This document shows positions 40,366-51,423 of a stretch of 64,000 bases of DNA, one piece after another (within the stretch, counting starts at the first letter, position 1; each line of letters opens with the position of its first letter). The notes under the pieces were generated by a model. It had not been told where the DNA came from and did no database searches. It saw only the letters and a program-made list of their open reading frames with translations. The position numbers and the translations under genes are program-made. Source of the stretch: Longimicrobiaceae bacterium (GTDB lineage: Bacteria; Gemmatimonadota; Gemmatimonadetes; Longimicrobiales; Longimicrobiaceae); assembly GCA_030447645.1 (NCBI GenBank), contig JAUJOM010000010.1:65813-129812 (forward strand). The letters run 5' to 3'.

Positions 40366-40626
40366 ATGCGTAAACTACTCGTCTTTGCTCTGCTGCTCGC
40401 CACCGCGCCCATGGCCAGCGCAGCGGATGTCATGCCTGAAATAAAGCCGGAGATACGGGCGGTCGAGGCTGCTGCCCCCACCATCCGTCAGGAAGCTGTT
40501 GTGCGGACAGCCGTTGCCGAGAACCGCAAGGCGACAACGCGGGCTGTTCAGCGGATGAACACCACCACGATTATCATTATCGTTCTGGCGGTAATCGGCG
40601 CGATAGTCGTCTTGGGAGCATTGTAG
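40366..40626 (+). CDS. Small exported single-pass membrane protein, paralogue C
   Basis: 86 residues: signal (MRKLLVFALLLATAPMASA), linker (VMPEIKPEIRAVEAAAPTIR, ENRKATTRAVQRMNTTT), C-terminal helix (IIIIVLAVIGAIVVLGAL). AGGAGA precedes the ATG. The linker is closer to paralogue A and the helix to paralogue B. Its own strong terminator follows, so each member is a separate unit. Confidence 0.7.
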   Translation: MRKLLVFALLLATAPMASAADVMPEIKPEIRAVEAAAPTIRQEAVVRTAVAENRKATTRAVQRMNTTTIIIIVLAVIGAIVVLGAL

Positions 40627-40645
40627 ACCCAGAGGCTCATTCACC

Positions 40646-40688
40646 AAGCGCCCCGGCACTCGCGCGAGTGCCGGGGCGCTTTGTTTTA
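40646..40688 (+). terminator. Intrinsic terminator after paralogue C
   Basis: A long hairpin with arms AAGCGCCCCGGCACTCGC and its complement, followed by TTTGTTTTA. Strong and well placed after the stop at 40626. Confidence 0.85.
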
Positions 40689-40766
40689 TAGGCTCACAAG
40701 GGATCTGTTCGTCCGGATTGATCCTTGCATTCGCATGTACCTCCAACACTATGATCCGGAGCACGC

Positions 40767-41198
40767 ATGCCAAAAGCCAGTGCACAAATCTTCATTGACG
40801 CTCTGCACCGCCTGGAAGAACAGCAGGACCTGGATACCATCGCGGGGCTGTACGCAGATGGAGCCGAAGTAAGCAACCCGGTGGTGCCTCACCATCATCG
40901 TGGGCTGCCCGGAGCACGTGACTTCTGGCAGGGGTACCGGAGCACCTTCCGCGAAATCCACTCCGAGTTTCACAACGTGCTGGATGACGGCAAAACGGCG
41001 ATGCTGGAGTGGACCAGCAGTGGCAGGGCGAACGATGGAAGGGAGTTCAGCTACCGGGGAGTAAGCGTGCTCGAATACGGGGAGGATGGAATCCGTGCCT
41101 TCCGGGCCTACTTCGATCCCCGTTATCTCGGGACGCAGCTCACGGCACCCCAGTCCGGCTACCCCGAAACGGTGTTGTCCGACGGCTTCAGCAGCTAG
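40767..41198 (+). CDS. NTF2/SnoaL-like protein
   Basis: 143 residues. Typical SnoaL-like cone pattern: FIDALHRLEEQQDLDTIAGL, YADGAEVSNPVVP, HRGLPGARDFWQGYRSTFRE, MLEWTSSGRANDGREFSYRG and VSVLEYGEDGIRAFRAYFDP. Such proteins are small cyclases, isomerases or of unknown function. It stands alone. The stop at 41198 abuts the decayed VapBC locus. Confidence 0.75.
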   Translation: MPKASAQIFIDALHRLEEQQDLDTIAGLYADGAEVSNPVVPHHHRGLPGARDFWQGYRSTFREIHSEFHNVLDDGKTAMLEWTSSGRANDGREFSYRGVSVLEYGEDGIRAFRAYFDPRYLGTQLTAPQSGYPETVLSDGFSS

Positions 41199-41311
41199 CC
41201 ATCAGACAGGGTGCGATGAAGTTGTCGAATCGAAGAGGAGCTGCAGGTCCGAAGGGTGAGTGGACGGGCTGCGCGGATGTAGAGGTTGGTGTCGAGAACG
41301 TACTTCCTCAC
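41195..41311 (-). pseudogene. Truncated VapC-like PIN toxin
   Basis: Starts with GTG (VRKYVLDTNLYIRAARPL), nearly the same as the intact toxin at 15832 (PRYVLDTNLYIRAT). After 18 residues the similarity breaks off and the frame stops at 38 residues. The other-frame DNFIAPC resembles RFIAPF of the intact toxin, so a large internal deletion is likely. The Glu and later Asp residues of the PIN site are missing. Confidence 0.65.
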
Positions 41312-41498
41312 CCTCGCCAAGGCCCGCGAACACGTCGTCCTCGGGCACGTCGCGAAAGGAGTTCGATCCGGCCATGCGACGCACACCGTCCAGAACCTCC
41401 TGGCGGAACGCGATCAGGGTCGTCCGGTCCAGTTTCGCCTGGTCCAGGCGCATGTTCTTGCGTACAATGCTGCTCCTGGATTGCCTCCGGGGAATCAC
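41308..41498 (-). pseudogene. VapB-like antitoxin remnant with internal deletion
   Basis: VRKNMRLDQAKLDRTTLIAF and FRQEVLDGVRRMAGSNSF align with RKKNFRLRQSKIDRARAVLG and FRSDLVEGVRAMRGTG of the intact antitoxin, but about 20 residues in the middle are missing. The intact gene's operator palindrome is not seen here. Both members of the pair are damaged, so the unit is probably inactive. Confidence 0.6.
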
Positions 41499-41609
41499 TG
41501 TACATCTTACGCGTAGCGGCTGTACAGGTTTCCCGCAATCTCCACCGCGCTCGCCGCCTCCCCTTCACACGAACAAGCCGCTAGCTCAGCTCAGCAGCCT
41601 CAGCGGGTG

Positions 41610-42701
41610 TCAAGCCACTCGCATCACCAGGCACATGTAGTCCGGCGTGTCCTCATTCCCTACCGGCTCCATAGTGGCGGCTCGCTCCGGGGCCTTGAAG
41701 CTCATTTTGACCTCATCCGTGGGCATGTAGCGGAGCAGCTCCAGGATGTACTGGGCATTGAAGCCGATCTCCAGCGGATCACCCGTGTACTCCACCGGCA
41801 ACTCCTCGGTTGCTTCGCCCAGGTCGGGTGTCTGCACGCTGAACTTGACCATGGGCCCACCCAGTGCCATGCGCACCCGGTGGGTCTGGTCTAAGCGACG
41901 ATTGCCATGCGGCGGATGGCTGCGTTGAACGCCGCCTTGTCGGCCACCATGCTCTTGTCGTTGTCCTTGGGGATTACCTGCTCGTAGTTGGGATACGGCC
42001 CCTCAATAAGGCGAGTAAAGATCTGCACGCCGTCGCTGCGAAAAGCCAGGTGATTTTCCGAGCGCGCCACCTCCACCTCGCCCTCGAAACGAAAAAAGCT
42101 TCTGCACCTGCCCTAGCGCCTTGGGATGTACGATCAGGTCCCCCGCCGGTGCATTGCCGGTGATGGGCAGAGTCATCTTGGCGAGGCGGTGGCCGTTGGT
42201 CGCCACCATCCGCATCTCCCCTCCGCCATTTGCCAGAGCACGCCATTCAAGATGGGGCGGGTTTCCTCGGTGGACGCCTACCTCGGCTTACGTGCAGATC
42301 AGCTGCTGAAGCTGCTGCCCCTGAAAGCCGGAAGCTGCCATCGAACGACACGCTGGGAAATCCGGGAATTCGTCCGGTGGCAAGCCGTTCAAACGAAAGC
42401 GGGAGCGTCCGCTCGTCATGGTGATGGTATCGCCTTGCGTGGATATCTCCACCGGAGCGGGCGGCTCACGGGCGATCTCTTGCAGCTTCTTGGCGGGTGC
42501 GGTGATCGCGCGGGTTGAGTTACCTCCGCGGTGCGCACGGACACCGCGGTATCCAGGTCGGTTCCTGAAAGCCGCGCACGAAATCGTCTTCCGCTTCCAC
42601 GAGGAGGTTGGACAGCACCGGGAGCGTGGTGCGTGTGGGGATGCTGCCGCTACGCTACCCAGGCCCTGCTGAAGGTTTTCACGCGAAATCGTGAATTTCA
42701 T
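41610..42701 (-). CDS. dnaN: DNA polymerase III sliding clamp (beta), frameshifted
   Basis: The reconstructed length of about 364 residues is normal for beta clamps. Blocks in order: MKFTISRENLQQGLGSVAAA, PAKKLQEIAREPPAPVEIST, GRSRFRLNGLPPDEFPDFP, RMVATNGHRLAKMTLPITG, VHPKALGQVQKLF, VARSENHLAFRSDGVQIFTR, LIEGPYPNYEQVIPKDNDKS, AAFNAAIRRMAIVA, then IGFNAQYILELLRYMPTDEV near the C-terminus. It makes the processivity ring for the replicase. Four or more indels break it. Because the gene is essential and the sequence conserved, these are almost certainly sequence errors. Next to dnaA on the same strand, as is usual. Confidence 0.85.
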
Positions 42702-42733
42702 TTCCGCCTCGTGTCTCCGTGTTGTGAATGGGT

Positions 42734-42985
42734 TTATCCCCGAAGGTATCTATACCTAGATAATTAGTAAGAACTAGGTCGTAGTAGTAGAAGGTGTGGA
42801 ACGGTGGAAATCCGCTCCCGCCCTCGTGTACTCCGCTGCACTCAGTGCGCACATACCGGTCCGGCTGCGGTGTGGGAAGCGGCGTGGGAACTTTGGGTAT
42901 AACCCGCGGAGTCCACATGTCCACTCCCGGATGTGGGAAGACGCCGGCATCTATCCACCGGCTTTTCCACAGGGGGCTTTCCACA
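42734..42985. other. dnaA-dnaN intergenic region with DnaA-box-like sites (candidate origin)
   Basis: About 290 bp without a gene. Near-consensus boxes (TTATCCACA): TTATCCCCG at 42734, CTATCCACC at 42951, TTTTCCACA at 42963 and CTTTCCACA at 42977; further weaker TGTGGGAAG sites at 42871 and 42932. An AT-rich stretch lies at about 42747-42790 (CTATACCTAGATAATTAG). This fits a chromosomal origin or a DnaA-controlled dnaN promoter. Function is inferred. Confidence 0.5.
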
Positions 42986-42991
42986 CCCTTT

Positions 42992-44348
<1,357 letters not shown>

Positions 44349-44516
44349 GGGGATTCAGAAGGTGGACTGTAATGCGCTGGAACGACAGGTAACGTAGAAC
44401 GGGAATGTGGAAAAGTCACAGCCGGTACCGGTTGTTTCTGGCGGCTATCCAGATAGCTTTACCTGCTTGCGTGGTCATTCGTCTCGAACTGCTGGTGATA
44501 ACATGTTTCCTCGTGG

Positions 44517-44834
44517 TTGAGGCCAGTAGCTGCCAAGCTTGTCGAGGCTACGCCAGACACCCGGATCATTCATGGTGTCTCGTCCGCGTATCTGATAACT
44601 GCCGAGGTAGACCCTGAGCATCTCCGCAAGAAGATGGGAACCGCCGCGCTTGATCCTCTGATTGCCGAGTACCGGGTGCACCGGCTGCGGCGATTGCGCG
44701 AGGAGCGCCTCTGCCGCGAAGCGGAGCTCAGCTTTGGGCTCGCGATCCGAACATGTGTCGAGCGCGTGTCCCTACTGCTGGACGAAGATCTGCGCGCCTG
44801 TGTACTCGATGATTTCTTTGTCGGCACATTCTAG
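44517..44834 (+). CDS. Hypothetical ORF, weak support
   Basis: An open frame of 105 codons from a TTG with high GC at third positions in its second half (AALDPLIAEYRVHRLRRLRE, RLCREAELSFGLAIRTC, LLLDEDLRACVLDDFFVGTF). No signal, no family, and no good ribosome-binding site. It may begin later, at the ATG at 44632. Confidence 0.25.
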   Translation: MRPVAAKLVEATPDTRIIHGVSSAYLITAEVDPEHLRKKMGTAALDPLIAEYRVHRLRRLREERLCREAELSFGLAIRTCVERVSLLLDEDLRACVLDDFFVGTF

Positions 44835-45976
44835 AAAATGGAAGCGCAGACACGGTGATCCTCCACTCCAGCAATGAGGGCAGTCTAATGCGCGGCTGTG
44901 GGAGTTGGGCTGATGGCGCCGTGGTGCAGACTGTCAGGATGGAGCCCGGTGCGTAGTACCATTCCTGTTTCATCAATCCGGGAGGCGGAACTCATCATAG
45001 ATCATTTCTGCCGGCTCCACCTGCTTCCCGCTAATAATGTCGAATGGTGAACATGGTCTTCTTGATTGTGATAGTAGAGCGCGCGCTCGCGAATCCCTAG
45101 CTGCTCTAAAGCAACATTATATGAGTAACGTAGCACCGTGGAGCTTGCCCCCTCATTCGTTCTTCTGACTACGGAACTCGGCGCTGTAGACCGTGGAGAA
45201 GTTACAGTGGGCGTTGTACGATCATCCGACACGTTTCGGAGGACCGCGTATCTGGCGGAGTCGACATACCACGCGAGGCGATTGGGGCCGGGGGCTGGGT
45301 GACATGATCGAACGGACGGTAGAAGAGCCATTGGCAATTTCTGCTGTTTCCTTGATCTGTCCAATGCGGCGTGATGCGCAGCGCGGAACATCTCATATCG
45401 CCCCTTTTGGTACGAGCATTCACAGCCGCGTAATCTGCATGAAACTTCTCGGCGTTGCACCTGCTAGTCGAGAGTTCTACTCTCCTCGTCCATGTTGGCC
45501 AGTGCTGAGCATCATAGGCCATTCCTTCCAGTGAATTGCACGTACAAGCGTGCCAATGTCAGCCGCCTATACGTAGCAGAGGCCGTGCAAGAGCTTGCTG
45601 TGCTTACCGCGAACTGATGCGGGATCATCCTCCACAAGGGGATGAGGTGATGTGCCATTGTTGCATTCGCAACAGAGCCAACGACCGTTACTCAGTAAAC
45701 GCGACCGCTCGTCTGGGACAGGGAATTGCTGTGGCTACTTTCCGGAACCCGCCTGCCGGGAGCAGGCACCATGACGGCGATGTTGGTTGGAGCGGAGTCC
45801 TCTGAGCAACTATTCCGCGTTGCGAGAAGGGCTACGCACAGTAGGCGGTCACCTCGCCCGGACTGCTCTAGAGGCCTTTGCAGACATACGGGAGATCCAC
45901 CAGCGTGCCTACGCTCGAAAGCAAAAAAGACGAAGAACGACGCAATCGGGATAAGCGGAGCGGAGGGTAAAACGGG
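44835..45976. other. Lower-GC stretch without a recognisable gene
   Basis: No convincing frame or known family. Codon use in all six frames looks unlike that of the neighbours, and the base composition is visibly less GC-rich. One coherent piece on the plus strand (SNYSALREGLRTVGGHLART then ALEAFADIREIHQRAYARKQ at about 45805-45945) may be a remnant of a small helical protein. It lies between dnaA and rpmH. Confidence 0.4.
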
Positions 45977-46184
45977 ATGCCTTTACGGGAGTTTACAGAC
46001 GCCGAGTCTTGCATGGCAAGATTCTCAACTCGCGCACGTGCGCGACTACCGAGTACAGGGTGCGCTCGTGTTTGAGTCAGCCAGCCACAAGATACGTGTG
46101 TACCCAATCCCAGCGGACTGGGGAACCTGCTCGGAGGAGACGCTCGGTTTCATGAAGACCGTCATGCGGAGCAGGAAGCGCTAG
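45977..46184 (+). CDS. Small hypothetical protein, one frameshift
   Basis: Two frames join into about 68 residues: MPLREFTDAESCMARFS, then ALVFESASHKIRVYPIPADW and GTCSEETLGFMKTVMRSRKR. The layout (REFTDAEG...W, LVFES, R..PIP..W, SEEEL) is one I associate with short proteins common in this lineage. Function is unknown. 120 bp before rpmH on the same strand. Confidence 0.45.
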
Positions 46185-46307
46185 TCTAAAATCGTTACAA
46201 TCAAACTGACCCACTACCCTCTAAGCCATATCGGTTGACGCTCGTGCCAAGTTGGCTTACATTCCACGGCTTGCCGAAAGTAGCAAGCCACACACGAGAA
46301 ACGCACG

Positions 46308-46456
46308 ATGAAGCCGACGTATCGTCCGCGCAACCGTAAGCGGATTAATAAGCATGGGTTCCGCGCCCGCATGGCGACCAAGGGTGGGCGCAAGGTGTTG
46401 AACGCCCGGCGCGCAAGGGCCGCCACCAAATCGCGGTCTCGGTTCCCACGAAGTAG
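46308..46456 (+). CDS. rpmH: Ribosomal protein L34, one frameshift
   Basis: [36 protein letters not shown] are nearly invariant L34 sequence. One base is missing near 46411; the next frame ends normally as [13 protein letters not shown] with TAG at 46454-46456, giving about 49 residues. It is a component of the 50S subunit. The gene heads the conserved rpmH-rnpA-yidD-yidC-mnmE run. Confidence 0.93.
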
Positions 46457-46468
46457 GCGGGCGCGCTG

Positions 46469-46835
46469 GACACGAACCGGTTCAAGCTGCTGCGCGCGGC
46501 GCGGATTACCGGTTCGGAGGAGATTCGCACGTTGTTTCGCAGGGGGAACGACACCGGACGCGTCATCTGGACGTGTTCGTTGGCGTTTCCCCGTCGCGTT
46601 CCCGAGGCTTGGTGTGGTCGTTCCGAAGCACCGCCACCGCATCGTGGAGCGCAACCAGGTCAAGCGGCGTCTCCGCGAGATCGGGCGTATGGAGCTGCTC
46701 CCGGCCCTCCGGGACGCCGGGCTCGCACGGGACGTGCTCCTGCGTGCGCGGCCCGAAGCGTATGGTGTCGCGTATGTCGACCTTCGAGACGAACTCGGCG
46801 CCTGGGTGGAGGGGGTATGCTCACGCGCTCGATGA
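46469..46835 (+). CDS. rnpA: Ribonuclease P protein component, frameshifted
   Basis: Pieces: [28 protein letters not shown], then [20 protein letters not shown] and [40 protein letters not shown]. The RNR-like motif [11 protein letters not shown] binds RNase P RNA. The start is uncertain (probably near 46469, just after the rpmH stop). A shift lies near 46550. It helps mature tRNA 5' ends. Confidence 0.85.
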
Positions 46836-47030
46836 TAGCCACGATCCGATTTTACCAGGCGGGGATTTCGCCGCTGCGTCCGCCCACGTGTCGCTTCCAG
46901 CCGACATGCTCGGCCTACGGACTGGAAGCGATCGAACGATATGGCGCCGGGCGTGGTTTCGTGGTTGCTGGTGAAGCGCCTGCTGCGGTGCCATCCGTTC
47001 TGCCGCGGTGGCTGGGATCCGGTGCCGTGA
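46817..47030 (+). CDS. yidD: Membrane-insertion efficiency factor YidD, one frameshift
   Basis: About 70 residues from the ATG at 46817, overlapping rnpA by 19 bp. [20 protein letters not shown] and [19 protein letters not shown] are typical (C-R-F-x-P-T-C-S-x-Y). The frame shifts near 46950 and ends [14 protein letters not shown] with TGA at 47028-47030, the normal C-terminus. Confidence 0.88.
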
Positions 47031-47089
47031 CAAATGATGCCGATAGCCGAGCGCTCCCGGCTGATAGATTAAAGCTGAAAGCTGATTTT

Positions 47090-48798
47090 ATGGAAAAGCG
47101 TGTTCTTATCGCGGTGTTCATGATGAGCATCGTGATTCTCGTTTCCAACCTGCTGTTCCCCCCGAGCCTCCACCTCAACAGCCGCCGCAGCCCAAGAGCG
47201 ACACTGCTCCGGCGACGCGCGCGCAGGCCCTGCTGCCCCAGATCGCCCAGTGTCCCTGCGGACAGCGTTCGTGGTAACCACCCCACTAGCGCGCTACGTG
47301 TTTTCCACCCGGGGCGCCGTGCTGCAACAGGTCACTCTTCCCGCATACGAGTCACACGTGCAGCGGGGCCAGCCGGTGCAGCTGGTACCGGCTGGAGGAA
47401 CGCTGCTCGCCAACCAGCTGGTGGGGGGGGGAAGCAGCCAGAACCTGGGTTCCCTGCCCTTTCAGGCGAGCGCTCGCACCCTGGAGTTGAAGCAGGGGAT
47501 GCACCGCGGAGCTGCGCTTCACCTACGGGGGCAATGGTGCCGGAGCCGAGATTGTGTACACCTTCCGCCCGGATCGCTATACGGTCGGGGTAGGCGGGCG
47601 CGTGGCGGGGCTCGCCGGGCCTGGAGCCATCCTGGTCACCGATCTGGGGACGGGTCTCGCCAATCACGAGGCCAACCCCAAGCAGACCCGCCGGGAGATG
47701 GCGGTGGTTGCCGGAAGCGACGACGGGGGTGTGGACAACATCGGGCTGGATGGTGTCAAAACAGCGCGGACGCTGGCGGCCTCGCCTGGGTGGGAGTCAA
47801 GAGCAAGTACTTTCTGGCGGCGCTGATTGCCCCCGGTAGCAATGCGTTCCCGCAGGCGACCGCCCGCAATGTTCCGGATGTCCGCCAGGTGGTGCGGGGT
47901 GACACGGTGGTGATCCCGCGCGCGTCGCTCGCCGTGCAAGTTCCCCTGGCTGCGAACGGGCGCTGGGCGTACGAGGCCTACCTGGGTCCGCAGCAGCCAA
48001 GGCAGCTCGCCGCCGCCGGGCGTGGGCTGGAGGAGGTCAACCCGTACGGCTACCGCTGGCTCCGGCCGGTGGCGCCCCATCGCGGCCGCGATTTTGTGGA
48101 CGCTCGCCGCGCTGCACGACAACCTGGGGCTCGGCTATGGAATGGTGCTGGTCGTCTTCGGCATCCTGGTCAAGATCGTCACCTGGCCGCTGAACGCGAA
48201 GGCGATGCGTGCCCAGATGAAGAACATGGAGTTCCAGCCGCTGATGCAGGAGATCCAGACCAAGTACAAGAGCGATCCCCAGCGGCAGCAGCAGGAGATG
48301 ATGAAGCTGTACCGGGAAAAGGGCTTCAATCCGCTTTCCGGATGCATGCCGCTTCTCATTCCCATGCCGGTCTTCATCACCCTCTTTTTCGTGCTGCAGA
48401 CGGCAATCGAGTTCCGGGGCGTGAGCTTCCTCTGGCTGCCGGATCTGGCGCTGCCCGATCCGCTCTACATCCTGCCTATCCTTTTCATGGTGTCCACCTT
48501 TGCGCTGCAGTGGATCTCCATGACGTTGAGCGGGATGGAGCAGAACCCGCAGATGCAGATGATGATGTACGTAATGCCGCTGGTGTTCGGCATCTTCTTC
48601 TTCACGGTGGCATCGGGGCTGAACCTGTACTACCTGGCGAGCAACGTCGCCGGGCTGCCGCAGCAGATCCTGATTGCCCGGGAGCGACGTCGAGCGCAGG
48701 AGGAGATGAAGAAGAATACCCCTAAGCCCGCCCCGGCTCCCGCTGCGGCGAGCCGGGGCGTGAAGCGCCCCGCGCAGCGCGCCAAGCGCCGGCGTTGA
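47090..48798 (+). CDS. yidC: Membrane-protein insertase YidC, 5' half frameshifted
   Basis: About 565 residues reconstructed from the ATG at 47090 ([20 protein letters not shown], first helix). The periplasmic domain follows in several frames ([57 protein letters not shown]). The insertase part is intact: [80 protein letters not shown] and LYYLASN. A basic tail ([11 protein letters not shown]) may contact ribosomes. It inserts membrane proteins alone or with Sec. Confidence 0.9.
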
Positions 48799-50135
48799 TC
48801 GGCGGGACGGTCGCGGCCATGGCAACCCCGCCCGGCCGCGGCGCCGTGGCGCTGGTGCGGGTTTCCGGGCCCGATGCACTCCCCCTGCTGCTGCGCATCT
48901 GTCCGACGCTGCACGCTCCTCCTCCTCCGCGCAGACAGCGCCTGCTGGCTATCCATCACCCTGAAACCGGCGAGCTGCTGGATCGCGCACTGGTGTCGTT
49001 CTTCCCCGGCCCGGGGTCCTATACCGGCGAAGACACTGTCGAGGTATCCACCCACGGCGGCGTGCTCGCGCCACAGCTGGTGCTGGATGCGCTGCTCGCC
49101 GCCGGGGCGCGTCCGGCGGAGCCGGGCGAGTTCACCCGGCGGGCGTACCTGAATGGCAAGCTGGATCTGCTGCAGGCCGAGGCGGTGCTGGACCTGATCG
49201 ATGGCAGGTCACGAGCACTGCACCGTGCCGCCGTGCATCAGATGGAGCGGGGCCTCTCAGGAAGGATCGAGCTGCTGCGCTCCACGATTGTGGACACTGA
49301 AGCGCTGCTGGTGTACGGCATCGACTTCCCGGAGGAAGACGAGCCCCCGGTCCCGCCCGAGCGCATCCGGCGGGCCACGGAAGGGGTGCTCGCCCGCATC
49401 GATGCCCTGCTCGCCACCGCGCCGGAGGGCGAGCTGCTGCGCGAGGGTGCACTGGTGGTGCTCGCCGGGCGGCCCAATGCGGGCAAGTCCAGCCTGTTCA
49501 ATGCGCTGCTCGGGACGGAACGCGCCATCGTGACGGAGGTGCCTGGCACCACCCGGGATGCGCTGGAAGCTTCCCTTTCCATCGAGGGCTATCCATTTCG
49601 CCTGGTGGACACCGCCGGGCTGCGGGAAACCGCGGACCGGGTGGAGGGGATCGGAATCGAGGTGGCGCGGCGCTACCTGGATGCGGCGGAGCTGGTGGTT
49701 TTTTGTGCCGAAGCGGGGCGTCCGCTCGGGGACGACGAGCGCGAGTTTCTCCAGACCCGTCCTGCGGAGCGCACAGTGCTCGTTCGTACCCTTGCAGATC
49801 AGGCACGGGCGCCGGGTGAGGGAATCCCGGTCTCCGCGCTATGGGGCACTGGCTTGCCCGAACTACGGAGTGTGCTGCTGCGCGCTGCCTTTGGAGGGAT
49901 CATCGGTGAGCCCGGGGAAGCCCCGCTGGTGACCCGGGAGCGCCATGCGCGTGCCCTGCGCGCGGCCCGCAGCGAAGTCGCCGCCTTCCTGGAAAGCTGG
50001 CAGGGCGGGCTGCCGATGGAGTTCGCTGCCACGCACCTCAGGGGAGCGGCGAGCGCGCTGGAAGAGCTGCTGGGAGCGATCACGCCGGACGATGTACTCG
50101 GCCAGGTGTTCGGGCAGTTTTGCGTGGGAAAGTAG
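48795..50135 (+). CDS. mnmE: tRNA modification GTPase MnmE
   Basis: 446 residues from a TTG overlapping the yidC stop. N-terminal folate-binding part: VAAMATPPGRGAVALVRVSG, LVSFFPGPGSYTGEDTVEVS, PGEFTRRAYLNGKLDLLQAE. G domain: AGRPNAGKSSLFNALLGTER, GTTRDALEASL, LVDTAGLRETAD. The C-terminus has the CVGK form of the CxGK motif. It forms the MnmEG complex with MnmG (52610) that modifies wobble uridine in tRNA. The frame is intact. Confidence 0.94.
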   Translation: MIGGTVAAMATPPGRGAVALVRVSGPDALPLLLRICPTLHAPPPPRRQRLLAIHHPETGELLDRALVSFFPGPGSYTGEDTVEVSTHGGVLAPQLVLDALLAAGARPAEPGEFTRRAYLNGKLDLLQAEAVLDLIDGRSRALHRAAVHQMERGLSGRIELLRSTIVDTEALLVYGIDFPEEDEPPVPPERIRRATEGVLARIDALLATAPEGELLREGALVVLAGRPNAGKSSLFNALLGTERAIVTEVPGTTRDALEASLSIEGYPFRLVDTAGLRETADRVEGIGIEVARRYLDAAELVVFCAEAGRPLGDDEREFLQTRPAERTVLVRTLADQARAPGEGIPVSALWGTGLPELRSVLLRAAFGGIIGEPGEAPLVTRERHARALRAARSEVAAFLESWQGGLPMEFAATHLRGAASALEELLGAITPDDVLGQVFGQFCVGK

Positions 50136-50143
50136 TTCGAGTC

Positions 50144-50413
50144 CTAACGTACGATCTCGAAGCTGTCGTCAAAGCTAGCTGTGGGTGTAAATGCGTCTAC
50201 TGCTTTGACTTGCGCTCCGGGTGGACCTTGCGTTAACAGCCGACGGAGCTCGGCGATGCGCTCGGGGGATCCACTTGCCTGCACCTCCACGCTCCCGTCC
50301 GCACAGTTGCGCACCGTACCCACCAAACGCAGGCGGCGCGCCTGGGAGCGGGTCCACCAGCGGAACCCCACTCCCTGAACGCGCCCCTGAATTCGGTACG
50401 CTTCGGCCGCCAT
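50144..50413 (-). CDS. acyP: Acylphosphatase
   Basis: 89 residues. GRVQGVGFRWWTRSQARRLR holds the active-site arginine, and GTVRNCADGSVEVQASG holds the asparagine. It hydrolyses acyl phosphates. Convergent with mnmE. Confidence 0.92.
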   Translation of the reverse strand: MAAEAYRIQGRVQGVGFRWWTRSQARRLRLVGTVRNCADGSVEVQASGSPERIAELRRLLTQGPPGAQVKAVDAFTPTASFDDSFEIVR

Positions 50414-50427
50414 GCGGCCCCTTCAGG

Positions 50428-51423
50428 TCAGTAGCTGCCCGATGCGCCCGTGCCGTAGCTGCCGCCAGCGCTTCCGGAGCTACCCGTGCCGTAGCTGTTT
50501 CCGCCAGCCCCGCCGGATCCGGCCCCGGTGGCGCCGCCAGCCGAGCCGGCACCGGAACTGGCGCCATACCCACCGGCTGCGCCACCGGATGACGAACCCG
50601 AGCCGCTCCCGGATCCGCCGCCACTCTTCACGGCGTCCTTGATCGCGTCACCCATTCCCCGGAATGCGTTGCCCGTTCCGCCGCTCCGCAAGTTGTCCAG
50701 CAGCTGGTTCAGCAATCCCCCTGCGACTCCCTTGGTGCCACCCGCACTCATCAGTGAGCGCACCTCGTTCGCGGCGACCGTGCTCAAGCCAGCCATCACT
50801 GCATTGCGAAGCTCACGGCGTGCCTGCCCACGGGCACCCCGGCTCTTGTACGCGCTATCGTCACTGCCAGCGAGCACGACGCCCAGTCCAACAGCGATTC
50901 CCAGAGCTGGAAGCGGGTTGGAGCGGATCGTACTGATCAGCCCGGTGTTCTGCTCCAGCGTGCTTTCCGCACTGTGCAGGGCGGCACTCGCCTTTTCCCG
51001 AGCCTGGGACGCGGCATCACCGACCCGCTGGCGTGCCTGGGATGCGGCCTCGCTGGCACGCTGCCCCAGATCCTGGACCTTGTCTTTCGCCTGCCCGGCA
51101 AGATCGCCGGCGCGGTCCTTGGCGTCCTCGACCGCACTCTGAACACGGTCGGCGGCACCTTCGCCACCAACGCTCACTTCGGAGCGCACGTCCGTGGTAT
51201 TCGCGCCGGTGCCACCTGCGAGGTCGCTATCCATTCCGGTACCCGCATATCCGGAACCGGTACCGGCATACCCGCCGGTGCCCGCCCCTACCCCACCCGT
51301 GCTACCCAATCCCGAGCTGCCCGTGCCGCCCAGCCCGGAGCCACCACCGGTGCTCCCGCCGATCCCGCCGCCGGTCAAGTCGTCAGATCGGTCTTGACTT
51401 GTTTTATCTCTGTTTGTATCCAC
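50428..51423 (-). CDS. Glycine-rich protein with helical centre, third gene of envelope cluster
   Basis: 331 residues from a GTG. Gly/Ser/Thr-rich N-terminus (about 1-75) and C-terminus (about 275-331). The middle has a long amphipathic helix (AVEDAKDRAGDLAGQAKDKV, QDLGQRASEAASQARQRVGD) and a short membrane-like stretch (PLPALGIAVGLGVVLAGS). Similar helices occur in CsbD/YtxH/ElaB-type stress proteins. The first 49 bp overlap the holin-like gene, so the real start may be later. Confidence 0.55.
   Translation of the reverse strand: MDTNRDKTSQDRSDDLTGGGIGGSTGGGSGLGGTGSSGLGSTGGVGAGTGGYAGTGSGYAGTGMDSDLAGGTGANTTDVRSEVSVGGEGAADRVQSAVEDAKDRAGDLAGQAKDKVQDLGQRASEAASQARQRVGDAASQAREKASAALHSAESTLEQNTGLISTIRSNPLPALGIAVGLGVVLAGSDDSAYKSRGARGQARRELRNAVMAGLSTVAANEVRSLMSAGGTKGVAGGLLNQLLDNLRSGGTGNAFRGMGDAIKDAVKSGGGSGSGSGSSSGGAAGGYGASSGAGSAGGATGAGSGGAGGNSYGTGSSGSAGGSYGTGASGSY

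Noticed and set aside
40300..40760. TTGCAT-like -35 with TATGAT-like -10 sequences before 40366 and 40767
   Set aside because: Spacing is irregular (12 and 19 bp) and the lineage's promoter consensus is unknown to me, so no promoter was called.
45002..45534. Overlapping frames on both strands between dnaA and rpmH
   Set aside because: Codon use is poor, no ribosome-binding site and no motif, so no gene was called.
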